8,376 nt of DNA from an uncultured bacterium (GTDB lineage Bacteria > Verrucomicrobiota > Verrucomicrobiia > Opitutales > Intestinicryptomonadaceae): contig CAJMOT010000101.1 of assembly GCA_905214995.1 (NCBI GenBank), forward strand, positions 1 through 8,376, written 5' to 3'. The first letter of the stretch is position 1. The number at the start of each line of letters is the position of its first letter. Made by a program: the position numbers and the translations under genes. The notes below the pieces were generated by a model. It was given only the letters and a program-made list of their open reading frames with translations. It had not been told where the DNA came from and ran no database searches. Shown piece by piece: positions 5,674 to 8,376 of this stretch.

Positions 5674-5760
5674 CGGAGAGAGAGGGATTTGAACCCCCGG
5701 TACGGTTGCCCGCACACCTGATTTCGAGTCAGGCACAATCGGCCACTCTGTCATCTCTCC
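5674..5760 (-). tRNA. tRNA-Ser, anticodon CGA
   Basis: An 87-base class II tRNA on the minus strand. The acceptor stem is GGAGAGA / TCTCTCC with discriminator G. The anticodon stem is CCTGA/TCAGG around loop CTCGAAA, giving anticodon CGA (serine UCG codons). The long variable arm typical of serine tRNA is GTGCGG/CCGTAC closed by a GCAA tetraloop. The T stem is GGGGG/CCCTC (one G-U) with loop TTCAAAT. CCA is not encoded. It points towards tRNA-Lys across the 3-kb island. Confidence 0.95.
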
Positions 5761-5775
5761 TTTTTAAAGCCGTGC

Positions 5776-5805
5776 AATATACTATATGGTATCGCGGCGG
5801 GTCAA
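5776..5805 (-). promoter_or_regulatory. Sigma-70 promoter of tRNA-Ser
   Basis: On the minus strand, TTGACC (5805-5800) and TATATT (5781-5776) each differ from consensus at one position and are 18 bases apart. Predicted initiation near 5770 is about 10 bases before the mature tRNA 5' end at 5760, as expected for a tRNA gene. Confidence 0.7.
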
Positions 5806-6174
5806 CATATATTTCCGAATTTTTTGCGGACGCCTCTTGACAGTCCGAGGTTTTGCGCCTGTGCGGTTTTTTGTTTTGCGGGAAATGTCGAACGTTTAAA
5901 GGGAAAATATCCGTGCAAGACTTTGATTGCGATTTTGGCGAAATGTTTTTTCGGAAAAGAGGAGGATAAGAGAGGCAATATTTGGCGGGAAAAAATCGCC
6001 TATTTTGATTTTTTTGGATGGATAGATGTAGGCGCGCCTCAAATTTTGGGTTCCGTTCAAAAATCACGATGCGGCTGAATGTGCGCCATTTTTGCCAATA
6101 TGAATGCTGCAACTGCCGCATGACGACGGAATGCGGCGAACGCGCATGGCGATTCAACGGAAGCGGCGGATTTA
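5806..6174. other. Non-coding stretch, no supported gene
   Basis: Several small frames exist on both strands but none has plausible composition, a ribosome site or a recognisable motif; the longest minus-strand one runs through tRNA-Ser. An AGGAGG at about 5960-5966 has no good start codon at proper spacing. A short GGCG/CGCC hairpin followed by a T-rich stretch lies near 5982-6016 and could be a weak plus-strand terminator. I see nothing else. Confidence 0.4.
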
Positions 6175-6203
6175 TTGAAAATATGTGAAGAAAGGCATAC
6201 AAT
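6175..6203 (+). promoter_or_regulatory. Near-consensus sigma-70 promoter upstream of the glycosidase gene
   Basis: TTGAAA (6175-6180) and TACAAT (6198-6203) are 17 bases apart, with one mismatch to consensus in each hexamer. Initiation would be near 6210, leaving a leader of about 214 bases before the start codon at 6424. That leader contains short GC-rich hairpins, including GCGCGC arms near 6226-6249. It could drive the glycosidase through a long leader or make a separate small RNA. Confidence 0.5.
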
Positions 6204-6365
6204 AAAAAGCACACGGCAGAAGCGCGCGGCAAAAGGCATGCGCGCTGACTTGTAGGCTGCGGAGAAAGCGGCTGCCGCGTATGCGCAATGGGGAGACAGT
6301 TATAGGAAGAAGAAAAAAAGGCGGCTGACTTGCCGGTGCGCGGGATGTTCAAACGCCGGAAAATG

Positions 6366-6415
6366 AAACCGCAAAGAGGCTTTTATTTGACAAGCGCGCA
6401 CTTCCGCGGTTTGAT
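6366..6415 (+). promoter_or_regulatory. Second promoter candidate with flanking inverted repeat at the glycosidase start
   Basis: TTGACA (6387-6392) is a perfect -35 hexamer; TTTGAT (6410-6415) is 17 bases further but a weaker -10. Perfect inverted arms AAACCGC (6366-6372) and GCGGTTT (6406-6412) surround the -35 box and overlap the -10 box. Initiation here would leave an almost leaderless mRNA and lose the GGAG at 6417-6420, so either the promoter is not used or translation is leaderless. The palindrome may be an operator for a sugar-responsive regulator; that is inference. Confidence 0.35.
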
Positions 6416-6423
6416 TGGAGATT

Positions 6424-8376
6424 ATGAACAGCCGCCTGCTTAAAACCGCCATAGCAATAGTTTCAGCCTCATGCGTTCCGCTTTTCGCGGAGTGGAAAAT
6501 CGACTTCGACGAACAGTCTTCCTCCCTGCGAGCCTCGGACGGCGCGGCGAAAATCGAGGGCGCGCTGAGTTTCTCGTCGGGCGGAAAAAATTGGAAAGTC
6601 GCGGCCTCGCGCGACGGGGTCAAAGACCGCCTCGCGATAGTAGACCACAAAGGCGATGTCCAAGGCTACATAGTCTTCCCCGAAAAATCAGGGCGACTCG
6701 AAATATTTTTCTACCACCGCACGGCGCAAGCCTACAAGGGAAGGCTGGCGTTCGACGGCAGGATAGCTTTCGAGCCCGACGCCTTCGCCTGCCGCACCGA
6801 TGCGCAAAGGGGCGAAAGGGTGTTGCAGCTGGGCGCCAATTCTCCGGATTCCGAACTCAATGACTCCGTCTTTTCGCCCCAAACGGACTCCGCGCTCAAG
6901 CTGCGCGCCGCGGATCTCAAAATAAAATCGCTCGGAGGCGGAAAATTCGAGTTCGCAATGTCGGGCGAGATCTCGGAAGCCGCCGAAGCCGCATTTTCCT
7001 TCGACCTCCAAAAGGATTATTTGAAAAACAGATATGCGCCCTATTACAGGCCGCTCGACAGAAATCGCTGCCCCAAGACTCCCACCGGCTGGATGTCTTG
7101 GAATACGTATTTCGACAAGGCGACCGCCGAGGACAATCTCGCCGAAGCGCGGGTCGGGCAAAAATACCTGCAACCGTTCGGCTGCGAAATATGGTCGATA
7201 GAGTCCTGGCAGGGAAATTCCGACCAGCTCCCCGTCTCTAAATTTTACAACATGAATTTGGAGGTGAACGAAAGGCAATTTCCCAAAGGCATGAAGAAGC
7301 TCGCCGAGGACATACGCGCGCTCGGCTTCCGCCCCGGGATATGGATGGCGCCGTTCGGAACGGGCAATGAGGAGTTTTACCGCGAGCATAAAGACTGGTT
7401 TTTGCACGGCGCGGACGGCGTCCCCCTGCGCTGCTGGAACGGCAAATACACCCTCGACCCAACCGTGCCCGAAGCGCGCGAGCACCTGAAAAAAATCTTC
7501 AAAACCGCGCGCGAAGACTGGGGCTACGAATTTTTCAAAATCGACGGGATGTCCGGCAGAAGCTCGGGGTATTGCGCGCATATGTACGAGCGCCCCGAAG
7601 TTCGCGCGCGCTTCAAAGACCCCTCCTGCCCCAACCCGTTCGAGTTATGCGTCAAGGCGTTCAGGGAGGGAATAGGCGACGACGCCATATTTCTCGCCTG
7701 CCAGGGACACACCTCAGGGCCGGAGGCGGCGTACGCGGAAATGTCGCGCACCGGCGCGGACGTAGTGCACCCCAACCAGCCGGTGAAATGGGCGAACGTG
7801 CTCAACCAGGCGCGATGCACCGTCAACCAGATTTTCACGCACAACATTTCAATGATAGCCGACCCCGACACGGTTCTCGTAAAAGACCTCCCGCTCGAGA
7901 CGGCGCGCGCGGAGGCGACGATAGTCGCGCTGCCCGGCCAGCTGACGTTCTTCGGCGACAGGCTCGCGGAGCTCGACGCCCAAAAGATGAAAATCCTGCA
8001 ACAGACCCTGCCCGTCGCCGACGTGCGGCCCGCCGCGATTTACCCGCACTTTTCGATGCTGCCGGTCTGGAATCTCGCCGTCAGAAGTCCGGTTTTCGGG
8101 CAGTACAACGCCGTCGCGCTCTTCAACTGGGGCGACGAAGACGCCGACATTTCCGCTTCCGCCAAAGAGCTCGGACTGCCCGAGGGCGCGGAGTTTGACG
8201 CCTACGAATTTTGGACGAAAAAGCCTATGGGCAAAATCAGGCTTCCGCTATCCGTGCGCGTTCCGGCGCGCGGCGTCAGGGTGGCGGTTCTCCGCCCCGC
8301 CTCGGCGAATCCCCAAATTCTCGGGACGGACAGGCACGTCGCCCAGACCGGATTTGAATTCAAATCCGCAAACTGG
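6424..8376 (+). CDS. Secreted clan GH-D glycosidase, alpha-galactosidase-like (GH36/GH27 type), 3' end outside window
   Basis: The frame opens with ATG at 6424 and is still open after 651 codons at the window edge. Residues 1-22 (MNSRLLKTAIAIVSASCVPL, FA) are a Sec signal peptide cleaved before Glu23; Cys17 is not in a proper lipobox. Residues 23-210 look like an N-terminal beta-sandwich. The TIM-barrel starts at TGWMSWNTYF (221-230), the clan GH-D strand-1 motif. FPKGMKKLAEDIRALGFRPG then IWMAPF is the typical second block. FFKIDGM (370-376) puts the nucleophile at Asp374. RTGADVVHPNQPVKW (442-456) puts the likely acid/base at Asp446. ADPDTVLV follows at the substrate-side loop. A C-terminal beta domain with LFNWGD (566-571) ends in the usual VAVLRP and PQILGTDRH pattern (about 620-638), after which another domain seems to begin. 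Expected role: retaining hydrolysis of terminal alpha-galactosides, or a related alpha-sugar, outside the cytoplasm. The exact substrate cannot be read from sequence. GGAG 3 bases before the ATG is a tight ribosome site. Confidence 0.85.
   Translation, partial: MNSRLLKTAIAIVSASCVPLFAEWKIDFDEQSSSLRASDGAAKIEGALSFSSGGKNWKVAASRDGVKDRLAIVDHKGDVQGYIVFPEKSGRLEIFFYHRTAQAYKGRLAFDGRIAFEPDAFACRTDAQRGERVLQLGANSPDSELNDSVFSPQTDSALKLRAADLKIKSLGGGKFEFAMSGEISEAAEAAFSFDLQKDYLKNRYAPYYRPLDRNRCPKTPTGWMSWNTYFDKATAEDNLAEARVGQKYLQPFGCEIWSIESWQGNSDQLPVSKFYNMNLEVNERQFPKGMKKLAEDIRALGFRPGIWMAPFGTGNEEFYREHKDWFLHGADGVPLRCWNGKYTLDPTVPEAREHLKKIFKTAREDWGYEFFKIDGMSGRSSGYCAHMYERPEVRARFKDPSCPNPFELCVKAFREGIGDDAIFLACQGHTSGPEAAYAEMSRTGADVVHPNQPVKWANVLNQARCTVNQIFTHNISMIADPDTVLVKDLPLETARAEATIVALPGQLTFFGDRLAELDAQKMKILQQTLPVADVRPAAIYPHFSMLPVWNLAVRSPVFGQYNAVALFNWGDEDADISASAKELGLPEGAEFDAYEFWTKKPMGKIRLPLSVRVPARGVRVAVLRPASANPQILGTDRHVAQTGFEFKSANW

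Noticed and set aside
5729..6352. Minus-strand frame of 207 codons
   Set aside because: It runs into the tRNA-Ser gene and across its promoter, and has no ribosome site or plausible composition.
6688..7581. Minus-strand frame of 297 codons
   Set aside because: It is antisense to the glycosidase, whose motifs and signal peptide on the plus strand are convincing.

Overview
The window looks like chromosome from a Verrucomicrobiota-type bacterium, possibly a gut or Opitutales-like lineage. This rests on a PEP-CTERM surface protein with a G-rich beta-repeat body, a secreted clan GH-D glycosidase, tRNA genes without an encoded CCA, weak Shine-Dalgarno signals and GC-rich housekeeping genes. The placement is an inference, not proven by the sequence.

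Left block (1-2254, all on the minus strand; transcription order thyA, folA, metallopeptidase, nadE): thymidylate synthase and dihydrofolate reductase overlap by 4 bases and form the classic dTMP/folate pair. ThyA oxidises methylene-tetrahydrofolate to dihydrofolate and FolA regenerates tetrahydrofolate. A short gap then leads to a membrane zinc metallopeptidase of the YugP type, followed by the start of a glutamine-dependent NAD+ synthetase that runs off the left edge.

Middle block (2550-5760): tRNA-Lys(CUU) on plus and tRNA-Ser(CGA) on minus point towards each other and bracket about 3 kb that is visibly richer in A and T than its surroundings. Inside are a strong terminator for tRNA-Lys, the C-terminal scrap of an ISL3-like transposase, two directly repeated copies of a 75-78 bp element about 2.4 kb apart, a frameshifted acidic reading frame of unknown (perhaps phage-like) origin, and one intact 517-codon PEP-CTERM protein gene with its own terminator. 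This looks like an insertion hot spot between two tRNA genes.

Right block (5761-8376): about 660 bases without a convincing gene hold the tRNA-Ser promoter, a near-consensus sigma-70 promoter and a possible structured leader. They precede a large secreted alpha-galactosidase-like enzyme (clan GH-D, GH36/GH27-like) whose reading frame is still open at the right edge.

No CRISPR array, rRNA, complete insertion sequence or recognisable defence system is visible. The most unusual part is the 2.6-5.7 kb island with its paired repeat.
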